Source of the DNA: a virus | Strand: one strand, 5' to 3' | DNA length: 36,480 nucleotides | IMG/VR virus record: IMGVR_UViG_3300048836_000537 | Coordinates: 1-36,480 of that record | Part shown: positions 1-7,199 of the stretch, piece by piece | How positions within the stretch are numbered: the stretch's first letter is position 1 | Layout: every line of letters begins with the position of its first letter | Notes under the pieces: model-generated | Databases searched by the model: none | Seen by the model: the letters and a program-made list of their open reading frames with translations, nothing else | What the model was told of the DNA's origin: nothing | Position numbers and translations under genes: made by a program

Positions 1-116
1 TTTTCAGTTTCTTAATTTTTGTAGATTGCTCCAAAGATCAAACTGATTTTGATCTTTTAAATTCTCCAGGTACAAAAGCTCGCCCAGTTATAATCGCCAA
101 AACGAATTGTGATTGA
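1..116 (+). other. Left flank with a partial open frame (host or phage margin)
   Basis: A frame beginning before the window is open from base 3 to the TGA at 114-116. Its translation begins FSFLIFVDCSKDQTDF, a hydrophobic stretch followed by a Cys, somewhat like a Bacteroidetes lipoprotein start, but I recognise no family. Its last codons lie inside the outermost terminal repeat (97-110), so if it is a host gene the prophage has cut it. A perfect 10-bp hairpin (33-42 with 48-57) lies inside it. The right flank does not visibly continue this frame, so its nature is open. Confidence 0.25.
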
Positions 117-139
117 AGTTTAAAACGAAATGTTATAAA
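97..139. repeat. Left prophage end: two transposase-binding-type repeats, inverted against the right end
   Basis: Bases 122-139 read aaaacgaaatgttataaa, the exact inverse of 36258-36275. A second, diverged copy in the same orientation starts at 97 (ccaaaacgaattgtgat), 23 bp further out, and matches the right end best when its flanking cc is included. Mu-type phages carry several transposase sites at each end, so this is the likely left attachment end. I could not find a terminal TG/CA or a clear 5-bp target duplication, so the exact junction is uncertain. Confidence 0.7.
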
Positions 140-176
140 AAATTCACACACAAATGTAAATAATAAATTGAATAGG

Positions 177-665
177 CTAGAGTCTTGGGTCATAAGTCGA
201 ATAATCATGCACCTGTGGTACCCTCCTTATAAAACCCTTTTCAATATTAATTAAAGATCGTTTAAGAGTTCTTAAGAGCGCTGGCAATACATGCCGGTTA
301 TACATTTCCCTCGGGCTTAAAGCGTAATCAATCTTTATTATTTCTGATTCGCAAATATCTCCTGCGTCTAGATCACCGTTAGCCCAAAACCATGATGCCC
401 CTGTAATAGGCTCTTTTCTTCGGTATGCCCACCTTATAGAGCTAGCGCCACGGCCGTAAGGTAGTGGGCTAGGATGAAATATTAGAGTACCTAAAAGCGG
501 TTCATTTAACTCATGCAAGGGTATTTTTTTTGTTGCAAGAGGTGCAATGGCTAGGTCACAATAAAAATAAGTATTATCATGCACAGCATGCCCAAGCTGC
601 TTAATTAGCTCTAAGGCCTTTTTATACGCTTCAGAGCCGCTATCGCCTATTATTTTAATTACCAT
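177..665 (-). CDS. Formyltransferase-like protein in the mom-like operon
   Basis: 162 aa, resembling the N-terminal catalytic domain of methionyl-tRNA formyltransferase and related N10-formyl-THF enzymes. The signature region runs from about residue 60 to 104, with HPSPLPYGRG (His64) and LDAGDI (Asp100), equivalent to the catalytic His and Asp of the family. The catalytic Asn two residues before the His appears to be Ile62, so ordinary formyl transfer is doubtful. The length is that of an isolated catalytic domain without the tRNA-binding C-terminal domain. It starts one base after the stop of the ABC-GNAT gene and is the last gene before the prophage end. By position and partner it may act with that protein in a modification pathway; the substrate is unknown. 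Confidence 0.7.
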   Translation of the reverse strand: MVIKIIGDSGSEAYKKALELIKQLGHAVHDNTYFYCDLAIAPLATKKIPLHELNEPLLGTLIFHPSPLPYGRGASSIRWAYRRKEPITGASWFWANGDLDAGDICESEIIKIDYALSPREMYNRHVLPALLRTLKRSLINIEKGFIRRVPQVHDYSTYDPRL

Positions 666-666
666 A

Positions 667-1788
667 TCATCCTATATATTTAAAGCCTTGTATTGCCCTG
701 AAATGGCCTCCAAAACCACCGTTTTTAACTTTTTCGCCTCTTGACATTGCGGCGTTAGCTAACGTCTTGATTGATTTAGCCTTGTTGTCAAATTTTATCG
801 CTCCGCTGACCTGTACCCATGATCTACTTTTTCTTAGCGCATGACATAGCTGGGGGTGAGAGGTATGGAATAGTGTTGTAAAATTGTGCCCATTTCTGCC
901 CTTCCCCTCAAGATGCAACCGGCATACCTCATTTAGGAAGGCGGTTCCAACACCGGCGCCCTGCCACTCAGGCATGACAACCAAGCGTGTCGCCCTGTAA
1001 TGTTTTCCTTGAAACATTGGGCAAACGGCTAGATGAGCTACCGGCTCATCTCCAACAAAAGCAATGAAGTACTGCGCCGCAACGGGGTGCGGTAAGTCTA
1101 AATAATAATGCGGCTTAAAATAACGCCACATTGTTCCCGGAACTCTGTAAATTGTGAGTTCAATTTGCGGGCGCCGAAGACAGTCGCGGCTAAAAAACCG
1201 CGCCTCTTTCGTGTCATATATCCAATCAGGTTGTAGCCAATCAATGATATCATAATGGCAGCTCAGCAGCACTACCTTGCCACCAGTCCGCCTCCAGCTT
1301 TTAGAAAAGGCCGAGGCTCCTACTTTAGCAATCTGTCGATCAATAACGCTAGTAAATTCATCTATGACTACTGCCTTGGGGCTTTCGCATATCAGCCTTG
1401 CTAATCCAGCCCTAAATTGTTCACCGTTACTCAAAACTTTGAAAGGCCGTAGCCATGCTGGAACGTCCCCAAGACCAACAGAGGAAAGTGCGCCAGTAAC
1501 ATCATTGAAGTCTCCATCGGGATCAATAGCGTCAATAATTGGCAAATCGTCCGGCCATCCATTATACAGGTCATGTATTTTTACACCAGGGAAGATATTA
1601 GAACCTAAACTCGTTTTGCCGCTACCTGAAGGGCCTACAATTAGGCCAATCTGCCATGGCTTTTCATCAATATTTAACTCCGCCGTATGTGACCATTTAT
1701 ATCCGCTTTCAGCGTTAAAAAGTGACTTTACGCGCTCCGCCCTGTAGCTGTCAAAATCAGCACACGAGTGGTTAATTTCTATTTTCAT
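667..1788 (-). CDS. ABC-type ATPase fused to a GNAT acyltransferase domain (Mom-position protein)
   Basis: 373 aa. The N-terminal half is an ABC-class ATPase: Walker A GPSGSGKTS (52-60), signature-like LSNGEQFRAGLA (119-130), Walker B AVVIDEF (139-145) and an H-loop at His178. It has no membrane segments, so it is not a transporter. The C-terminal part (about 205-340) is a GNAT domain with the acyl-CoA loop RLVVMPEWQGAGVG (268-281), followed by a SHPQLCHAL stretch. This architecture corresponds to COG2401 (ABC ATPase fused to a predicted acetyltransferase). Mu Mom, an adenine-modifying enzyme, also has a GNAT fold and lies at the same genome end. The start codon overlaps the stop of the 50-aa ORF as ATGA, implying translational coupling. 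Function in DNA modification is inferred. Confidence 0.75.
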   Translation of the reverse strand: MKIEINHSCADFDSYRAERVKSLFNAESGYKWSHTAELNIDEKPWQIGLIVGPSGSGKTSLGSNIFPGVKIHDLYNGWPDDLPIIDAIDPDGDFNDVTGALSSVGLGDVPAWLRPFKVLSNGEQFRAGLARLICESPKAVVIDEFTSVIDRQIAKVGASAFSKSWRRTGGKVVLLSCHYDIIDWLQPDWIYDTKEARFFSRDCLRRPQIELTIYRVPGTMWRYFKPHYYLDLPHPVAAQYFIAFVGDEPVAHLAVCPMFQGKHYRATRLVVMPEWQGAGVGTAFLNEVCRLHLEGKGRNGHNFTTLFHTSHPQLCHALRKSRSWVQVSGAIKFDNKAKSIKTLANAAMSRGEKVKNGGFGGHFRAIQGFKYIG

Positions 1789-1937
1789 ACGGTAACTACT
1801 TTAAGTTTCAGGTTTTGTTGTTTTAAATGGTTGAATAGTTGAATTTGCTCAGCCTCCGACTGGCAAATAATTACAAGCCCATATTGTGGCTTGTAAGTGT
1901 AGCTTTTTTTAGTGGTTTCTGATTCCGTTTTTTTCAT
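1785..1937 (-). CDS. Small protein translationally coupled to the ABC-GNAT gene
   Basis: 50 aa starting MKKTESETTKKSY and ending LKLKVVTV. The frame is open further upstream to 2048, but that extension crosses the 14-bp inverted repeat and looks spurious, so I take the internal ATG at 1937. It has a basic/polar N-terminus followed by a compact alpha/beta-like segment. It has no cysteines, so it is not a homologue of the zinc-binding Com protein of Mu, though it occupies the com position and is coupled to the next gene by ATGA. I do not recognise the family; a role as a regulator or partner of the downstream enzyme is inferred from position only. Confidence 0.55.
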   Translation of the reverse strand: MKKTESETTKKSYTYKPQYGLVIICQSEAEQIQLFNHLKQQNLKLKVVTV

Positions 1938-1970
1938 AGTTTTGCAATTGTCCAAAGAATAAATAAAATA

Positions 1971-2026
1971 GGTGCACGAACACCGGTAAGGCTTAAAATA
2001 GGCCTTTGTCGTGGTGTTCGTGCACC
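1971..2026 (-). promoter_or_regulatory. Perfect 14-bp inverted repeat upstream of the mom-like operon
   Basis: ggtgcacgaacacc (1971-1984) is perfectly inverted at 2013-2026, with a 28-nt spacer that can itself form a small aaggc/gcctt stem. It ends 33 bp before the start of the 50-aa ORF. A TATTCTTTG sequence resembling a -7 box (one extra base) lies between repeat and start. It could be an operator or an mRNA leader hairpin. Mu mom is also controlled by upstream operators and by an RNA hairpin, but the mechanism here is not shown. Confidence 0.6.
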
Positions 2027-2054
2027 TTTGTTTTGTGGCTCTGGACAAGCCATG

Positions 2055-2072
2055 AAGAGGCAGAGGCCTCTT
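2055..2072. terminator. Hairpin after the last tail gene
   Basis: aagaggc (2055-2061) and gcctctt (2066-2072) form a 7-bp stem with a 4-nt loop directly behind the stop codon of the 2074-2823 gene. The T-tract lies on the + side, so for the leftward operon this is at best a weak terminator or a processing hairpin separating tail genes from the mom-like operon. Confidence 0.35.
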
Positions 2073-2073
2073 T

Positions 2074-2823
2074 TTATATTATGTAGCCGATCTGAATCGT
2101 AATGTAGGCAGTTGCAAGAATGCCTCCAGTCATCTGGTAAACTTTTACTTGCCCACTATCCTTGTCTATCGAGTACCTGAATAGGAAATCACTCGAGCTA
2201 TCAAAACATAGGCCTGAAAGGTAGGCGGTAGGCCTATAGCCAACTGGTATGGTGGCAAGCACAGTATTTTCACTTATGTTGGCTTTTACACTCAGCTCCA
2301 GTCTGGCAGTACGACCTCTTTTAAGTACAATTTGCCTATAAGCGTTGTTAGCCGGAATAATATTAGCACCGAGGGTAAGGTCTGCAATTGACTCAGAAAG
2401 GTCTGAAAGTCTTATAACGCTATCGCCTTGTAATGAAGTTATAGATTCGGGATCAGCTTGCACTGAGCATATGGCTTTCCTGATTTTGTATACTTGGCGT
2501 TCGAGCCCATCAAAAAATGTCTTACTTCCAGCAGCATCGTTTTGCTCCATGAAGTTCCAATATGTGGTCGTTACGCCAGCGGGAGTCGAGAAGTTATGAG
2601 GGAATACGTGCCAAATTTCACCATTATGATATATTGCTCCCTCGCTAACCGATGTGTAGTTGCCTTGCAACTGCAGCTGGCAGCCGTACAAGATTACGGA
2701 GTCGGATACACCAAGGCTCCTGCAGATGTCAGAAATGGCTAGCCTAACTGAATCATCAATAAACCTAAAGTCATCTAGGGCTAATGGAAATCCTCCATTG
2801 AAGTTTGTTTCAAACTTGTTCAT
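2074..2823 (-). CDS. Tail-fibre or baseplate-associated structural protein
   Basis: 249 aa, beginning MNKFETNFNGGFPLALDDFRF. The N-terminal 100 residues look like a mounting domain (several Gly/Tyr-rich strands, LYGCQLQLQGNYTSVSEGAIYHNGEIW), the middle is probably helical, and the C-terminus is beta-rich and ends in YITIQIGYII. It follows the gpI-like baseplate gene by one base and is the last structural gene of the late operon. This fits a fibre or fibre-adaptor protein, but there is no diagnostic motif and the call rests on position and composition. Confidence 0.45.
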   Translation of the reverse strand: MNKFETNFNGGFPLALDDFRFIDDSVRLAISDICRSLGVSDSVILYGCQLQLQGNYTSVSEGAIYHNGEIWHVFPHNFSTPAGVTTTYWNFMEQNDAAGSKTFFDGLERQVYKIRKAICSVQADPESITSLQGDSVIRLSDLSESIADLTLGANIIPANNAYRQIVLKRGRTARLELSVKANISENTVLATIPVGYRPTAYLSGLCFDSSSDFLFRYSIDKDSGQVKVYQMTGGILATAYITIQIGYII

Positions 2824-2824
2824 G

Positions 2825-3301
2825 TTAATAAGTTTTAATTAGAAATTGAAATCCCGCTGCCTTATGCTGGTCAATGAGGCTATACAGGTAATTATCATAG
2901 TTAAGGGTCGCTGGTACCCAAACCGTGAAGTCAAACCCGGTTCTCTCGCTTGAATTGTAAAGGGTGTTAGCGGTTGATGCCTCTGCAGAATTATAAAGAT
3001 ATACCGGCCTGTTCTCGTCAGTATTAAATATATAAAAAGGGTTTGCTCTCGAGGCATCAGTTATATAGATTTGTCGTGCGTCTCCATCATTAAACATAAC
3101 TTTATTCAGCATGAATTCCATGCTTCCTACTTGCCCGGAGACTGATGCCAGGAATATTCTGGACTCCTTGAATACTAGAAAATCATTATACAAGGAAACT
3201 AGCGGGGAGACAAGGGCATTAAGCCATGATAAAAATTTGGGTGACCTTAAAAACCAAGGTGTAAGCCCTTTGACAAGCTTACTAAAATCAAGATTATACA
3301 T
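2825..3301 (-). CDS. Baseplate protein, Mu gp48 / P2 gpI-like
   Basis: 158 aa. In Mu-type phages the gene directly after the baseplate J-like gene encodes the gp48/gpI protein that links baseplate and fibres; this gene overlaps the J-like gene by 8 bp. The N-terminus (LVKGLTPWFLRSPKFLSWLNALVSPLVSLYNDFLVF) resembles the helical start of that family, and the C-terminal FDFTVWVPATL...LIDQHKAAGFQF resembles its DUF2313-like end. Assignment is by order plus weak similarity. Confidence 0.55.
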   Translation of the reverse strand: MYNLDFSKLVKGLTPWFLRSPKFLSWLNALVSPLVSLYNDFLVFKESRIFLASVSGQVGSMEFMLNKVMFNDGDARQIYITDASRANPFYIFNTDENRPVYLYNSAEASTANTLYNSSERTGFDFTVWVPATLNYDNYLYSLIDQHKAAGFQFLIKTY

Positions 3302-4112
3302 GTGGATAATAATTTATACTTGTTGATAATGGAAATAAGGGGTCAATCTTGAAATAGCCGCTTTCGGGCACGTGGCTTAGCTCTATTTCCTCGTAAGGGT
3401 AGCTCTCGTATTTTTGCATTAATGAATATACCTGGCAATCCTGAACACCTTTTGTTTCCATTATTGCAGTTACAAGGGATGAACGTTTTAATCTCCCGTC
3501 AAATTGTAGGCTTTTAAGGTGGTTCAAGATAGATTCCTCGACGATTTTCTTACTATCAGTGATTTGTTCACCGCTTTGCTTTATGATTAGAGGATCATAA
3601 TAGATAGAAATATTCATCTTGAGCAAATTGGCTGGTGCGTTAACTATTCTTACAGGAGTTCCGGCGTATTTCATCTGTGCTATAAATGAACTAAAACTAT
3701 TTAGCTCAACAACAGATAATGGCTCAAGCTGCCCGTTAACGTCCTTTGCAACCTTGATAACAAGACCATCAGCCGCCTCCTTGACACTGCATTGCGATAT
3801 CAGGGGCATAACATCATTAATGGGGTAGCCAAGCCTACCATTTACGTTGGTTAGACTAACGCCTAGCTTGAAGCCAAGACAAATTTGCCTGTACCATATT
3901 AAGCTACCTGGCTTTTGAGAAGCAATAATCCCCTCGATTTCCGCCCTAAATAAATCCCACATAGTTTCTATAGTAAAAATGGCAGTGGCTGTAACGTATG
4001 CCCATAAACGCCAAATTGCCGTTACGCTTGTTGAGTCAAGGGCTGACAGCTCCGCTTTGGCCTCTTTAGCCAGGATTATTTCTGAATAAATTTTTTCAAT
4101 ACTTCTTGCCAT
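3294..4112 (-). CDS. Baseplate J-like protein (Mu gp47-type)
   Basis: 272 aa, the usual position and order for the wedge protein gp47/gpJ. It has an N-terminal helical region with WRLWAYVTATAIFTIE, a central domain with PVRIVNAPANLLKMNISIYYDP and a C-terminal part with LKSLQFDGRLKRSSLVTAIMETKGVQDC, typical of the J family repeat that asks for connector alignment. It is shorter than Mu gp47, as often seen in Bacteroidetes elements. It overlaps the next gene by 8 bp, consistent with coupled translation. Confidence 0.65.
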   Translation of the reverse strand: MARSIEKIYSEIILAKEAKAELSALDSTSVTAIWRLWAYVTATAIFTIETMWDLFRAEIEGIIASQKPGSLIWYRQICLGFKLGVSLTNVNGRLGYPINDVMPLISQCSVKEAADGLVIKVAKDVNGQLEPLSVVELNSFSSFIAQMKYAGTPVRIVNAPANLLKMNISIYYDPLIIKQSGEQITDSKKIVEESILNHLKSLQFDGRLKRSSLVTAIMETKGVQDCQVYSLMQKYESYPYEEIELSHVPESGYFKIDPLFPLSTSINYYPHV

Positions 4113-4179
4113 TACATACTGTTTTGATTACAATCTAAGAGGACGAGCCACTTTGGCAATCCCCAAGTTGAACTTATTT

Positions 4180-4587
4180 TTAACTTAAGATTTTAAATAA
4201 GACTGGATAATAATCTTCTGTTTCTACAAACTCTAGATCCGTCATTGATAAATTGCTGTATTCAATCTCCCTTTGGGTGTTCTGGAGGAAATCTTGTATC
4301 TTCTTTTCGAATTCCTTGTTTCTCTCGTCTTTAGGATTGCTAGTTATTTTCAAGATCTCTTCTTCAGTACCAAGTTCAGCCCTTAATTCAAGTAATGATT
4401 GATTGAAAAATTCACGATCTTTCTTTACTTGAGTATGGATATTTGAAAGATGATATTTAGTGCTTAATGGTAGCCTGTGTGTCAACAATCCCCTCATTCT
4501 TACTCCAAATTTGTCATGATATCCTGCGAGTTCAGCTTCTAATTCAAGTGATTCTCCAAGCGTGATAATTTTCTTTTTTGCTTCCAT
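4180..4587 (-). CDS. Unknown phage protein, DUF1617-like in layout
   Basis: 135 aa, charged and helical, beginning MEAKKKIITLGESLELEAEL with LLTHRLPLSTKYHLSNI near residue 40. The pattern of a short beta start, a Lys/Leu loop and long helices recalls small phage proteins such as DUF1617, but I cannot confirm it. It lies between the fibre genes and the baseplate J gene, with 67 bp separating it from the latter. It may be a fibre chaperone or minor structural protein. Confidence 0.4.
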   Translation of the reverse strand: MEAKKKIITLGESLELEAELAGYHDKFGVRMRGLLTHRLPLSTKYHLSNIHTQVKKDREFFNQSLLELRAELGTEEEILKITSNPKDERNKEFEKKIQDFLQNTQREIEYSNLSMTDLEFVETEDYYPVLFKILS

Positions 4588-4615
4588 ATAGTTTTTTGGT
4601 TGTTAATGATTTGAT

Positions 4616-5365
4616 TTATAAAACATCTAGTGCCTCAACCCACGCGCTTCCGTTCCAAGTGTAAACAGGACAACTAAACCATCCGTTGGTGTAGTATGCA
4701 TGCGCCTTGTAAACGACTGCTGGAGTATAGGTAATCTTCACCCATCCCCATGCACCATTCCCAGCTTGATCATAGCCAGTATTAACACCGCCACCGCCAC
4801 CGCCACCGTATGCATTACCATGCCCAGCCACTTCTGCGTATTGATGCCCATTTCCACCAGCACCGTTGTATGATGTACCTCCAGCACCGCCAGACGTGCC
4901 TAGCGCACCGGCACCCCCAGCGGAAGTCCAAGAGCCAGCGCCACCACCGCCACCGCCTCTAGCTGCGCCAGTCGTTCCAGAACCACCATTACCGCCATTT
5001 CGCAAGTACGTTCCTACGTTTGCTGTTGATGCTGTACCACCGCTTACATAATTCCCACCAGCACCACCTTTACCAACGCATAAGTTTGCACCGAAGATGC
5101 TGTCAGTTCCAGCCGAGCCAGCACCGTACGCTGTTGCGCCAGCACCACCACGTCCAACGGTTACGGTAAAGGATTGGCCAGGAGTTACAGCTATGCTTGT
5201 TTTCTTTGCATAGCCGCCACCAGCACCACCACCAGCACCCCTCACGTCATTAGCGGACATGCCTCCACCACCGCCACCGCCCAAGCATTCGACATCTATT
5301 GATGTAACCCCTGCTGGTACTACCCAAGTTTTGGATAAGGTTATTGTTTCTGTTGTTGTCGCCAT
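4616..5365 (-). CDS. Glycine-rich tail-tip/fibre protein
   Basis: 249 aa. After a short beta start (residues 1-30, with the VPAGVTSIDVECLGGGGGGG pattern typical of phage glycine-rich fibre-tip domains), residues 30-200 are dominated by Gly-Gly-Ala-Gly runs of the kind that form polyglycine sandwiches in fibre tips. The C-terminus contains NGWFSCPVYTWNGSAWVEA, a small module common at the ends of phage fibre proteins. It starts two bases after the stop of the histidine-repeat fibre gene, and the two are probably parts of one receptor-binding apparatus. Confidence 0.7.
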   Translation of the reverse strand: MATTTETITLSKTWVVPAGVTSIDVECLGGGGGGGMSANDVRGAGGGAGGGYAKKTSIAVTPGQSFTVTVGRGGAGATAYGAGSAGTDSIFGANLCVGKGGAGGNYVSGGTASTANVGTYLRNGGNGGSGTTGAARGGGGGGAGSWTSAGGAGALGTSGGAGGTSYNGAGGNGHQYAEVAGHGNAYGGGGGGGVNTGYDQAGNGAWGWVKITYTPAVVYKAHAYYTNGWFSCPVYTWNGSAWVEALDVL

Positions 5366-5367
5366 GA

Positions 5368-7185
5368 TTATACTGCTGTTTTAACCCAAACCATAGAAGT
5401 GTCGGCAGGTGCAGTTGTTCCCTTGTAAACCCTGCATGATGTATCACGAGATATCGCACCCGAAGCGTTTGCAACCAGTAATTGAGTGCCTGTACCCGAT
5501 AGCCCTGTTAATCCAGAATGCGTATGCGAACTCGGTGCGTAATCATGCGTATGTGAATTTGGTGCGTAAACTCCATCATGATTATGCGAACTTGATGCAT
5601 AAGGATGCGAATGGATTGGAGCGTAAACCGTATCATGATTGTGTGTATCTGATGCGTACGGATGCGTGTGGACTGGAGCATACACCCCGCTATGGTTGTG
5701 AGTATCCGAAGCATATGGATGCGAGTGAACTGGTGCATATACTCCATCGTGATTATGTGAACTAGGAGAATAATCGTGAGAGTGCGAATTTGGTGCATAT
5801 ACTCCACTATGATTATGCGTGTCAGATGCGTATGGGTGCGTGTGCGCTAATGCGTAGTTTGCAGGATTGAAATTCTTACTTGACCATAATACAGAAGGAG
5901 TGTAATTCTGACTAACAGTTCCGAAGCTTGTTGCAAAATTTATCGCCCATCCTGTAGCCCAATCTGCATCTATTCCAGCATGCCCACATAAAACTTCGTT
6001 TACATAAACTTGCGGATAAGTCCAAATTGTATTAGCTTCCCCAATCCAAATACATTCAGAAGTTCCATCATGCCCAAACCTTACATTGTAGGTTGTATCA
6101 TTACTGTCTGATGCTTGAGTAGCAAAAACATTATACCAAGTGTGATCTTGATAATTATAGCCACCAACTTCAAATGTTAAAGATTTACCAGTATTGTATT
6201 GGTAAACTTTTATTGTCATTCTAACCATTGTAGAACAACCATAAGTAGCTACAGGCAACTTAATTTTTATCGCTCCAGTTACAGATGAAGCATTGCTGAC
6301 GCTTGATGCTCCTACAGGGTTAACAATTCGAGTGAATCCAGAATCTGCCAAATAATTTGAATAATCTGCTCTACCACCGTTAGCAGTTCTAGCATTTGTT
6401 AATCTAGCATCGGTAGTATCAACAACTTGATTTCCATTGATAGTTACACTCTTGTCAGCCATAACACGCAATACTACATTCCCCTTTCCATCGCAGATGT
6501 AAGTGTTTGCACCTTCGCCTGTTGTAGCCCCATTATAATCTCTATAGTTGATATATAATGTTTTTCCACTACTACGCCCCCAAATTTCATTCCCACTACT
6601 AATACCTAAAACTGGAGTCATAAGCGAACCCGAAAATGATGCACCCGATGCTGAGAAATCGCCTTTTATTTTAAGGTTTCCATTATTAGAACTTAAAGCC
6701 ATTAATGGAGTAGGAGAATTAGTTACATCGTTATTTGTTGCCGCTTCCCATATCCAACCATATCCAGCCACATTCTCAATATTGTGCCTTATAGCCCAAC
6801 TTGTTACATCACCGTATTGAGTAACTACCTTGCCATTTGGCGCATTATGAGCAGGACTGCACATGTAATCATACCATGTTGTCATTGAAGGGTTATACCA
6901 GCTTATGCCTCTTGATTGTCCGCTAGGTGCTGATGAAGTGTTTATTTGTAGAAGCCCAGCTAATGATAAAGAGTTGACCGCAAGATTACTGTTAACCGTT
7001 CCTCCAGATTTTGGCATATAGCTCGCTGGATCGAAGATTACGATTGATTGAGTTGTTCCATCGTTTTTCTTGATAAACATTCTACCATCCCTTGAGTTGA
7101 TAAGGATTTCTCCTTCAACTAGGTCGGTAGTGGCTGGTACTCTACCAGCCACCGCAGTTGTTTTATGCTTGATCTTGTTTGCCAT
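5368..7185 (-). CDS. Tail fibre with HxH histidine repeats
   Basis: 605 aa. The N-terminus (MANKIKHKTTAVAGRVPATTDLVEGEILIN) is a short attachment module also seen in the next gene. The middle is beta-rich. Residues about 447-556 carry twelve HxH motifs in repeats of the type YASDTHNHSGVYAPVHTHP, the pattern of metal-binding trimeric fibres such as T4 gp12. The last 50 residues, with VYKGTTAPADTSMVWVKTAV, resemble a C-terminal fibre module. It is a receptor-binding or intermediate fibre. The HNH triplets here are part of the repeats and not a nuclease. Confidence 0.75.
   Translation of the reverse strand: MANKIKHKTTAVAGRVPATTDLVEGEILINSRDGRMFIKKNDGTTQSIVIFDPASYMPKSGGTVNSNLAVNSLSLAGLLQINTSSAPSGQSRGISWYNPSMTTWYDYMCSPAHNAPNGKVVTQYGDVTSWAIRHNIENVAGYGWIWEAATNNDVTNSPTPLMALSSNNGNLKIKGDFSASGASFSGSLMTPVLGISSGNEIWGRSSGKTLYINYRDYNGATTGEGANTYICDGKGNVVLRVMADKSVTINGNQVVDTTDARLTNARTANGGRADYSNYLADSGFTRIVNPVGASSVSNASSVTGAIKIKLPVATYGCSTMVRMTIKVYQYNTGKSLTFEVGGYNYQDHTWYNVFATQASDSNDTTYNVRFGHDGTSECIWIGEANTIWTYPQVYVNEVLCGHAGIDADWATGWAINFATSFGTVSQNYTPSVLWSSKNFNPANYALAHTHPYASDTHNHSGVYAPNSHSHDYSPSSHNHDGVYAPVHSHPYASDTHNHSGVYAPVHTHPYASDTHNHDTVYAPIHSHPYASSSHNHDGVYAPNSHTHDYAPSSHTHSGLTGLSGTGTQLLVANASGAISRDTSCRVYKGTTAPADTSMVWVKTAV
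5510..5850 (-). repeat. Internal DNA repeats encoding HxH units
   Basis: The segment of the fibre gene consists of related tandem units encoding Y-A-S/P-x-x-H-x-H-x. Copies such as gatgcgta(t/c)gg(a)tgcg and gcatatactccatc recur several times with few changes. Such repeats can change copy number by recombination and so alter fibre length. Confidence 0.6.
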
Positions 7186-7199
7186 AATTTGTTGATAAA

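Noticed and set aside
1277-1747. + strand ORF of 156 aa
   Set aside because: Antisense to the ABC-GNAT gene, whose motifs are clear; the + translation has no domain and is rich in Ser/Pro.
4866-5051. + strand proline-rich ORF
   Set aside because: Mirror of the glycine codons in the glycine-rich fibre gene.
5409-5807. Two ORFs over the histidine repeats
   Set aside because: Frames of the same repeated DNA; the 605-aa frame explains the fibre.
5510-5850. HNH motifs suggesting a homing nuclease
   Set aside because: HNH triplets are part of a periodic HxH fibre repeat, with no nuclease fold.
5510-5850. CRISPR-like repeat array
   Set aside because: Repeats are codon-phased, without unique spacers of fixed length.
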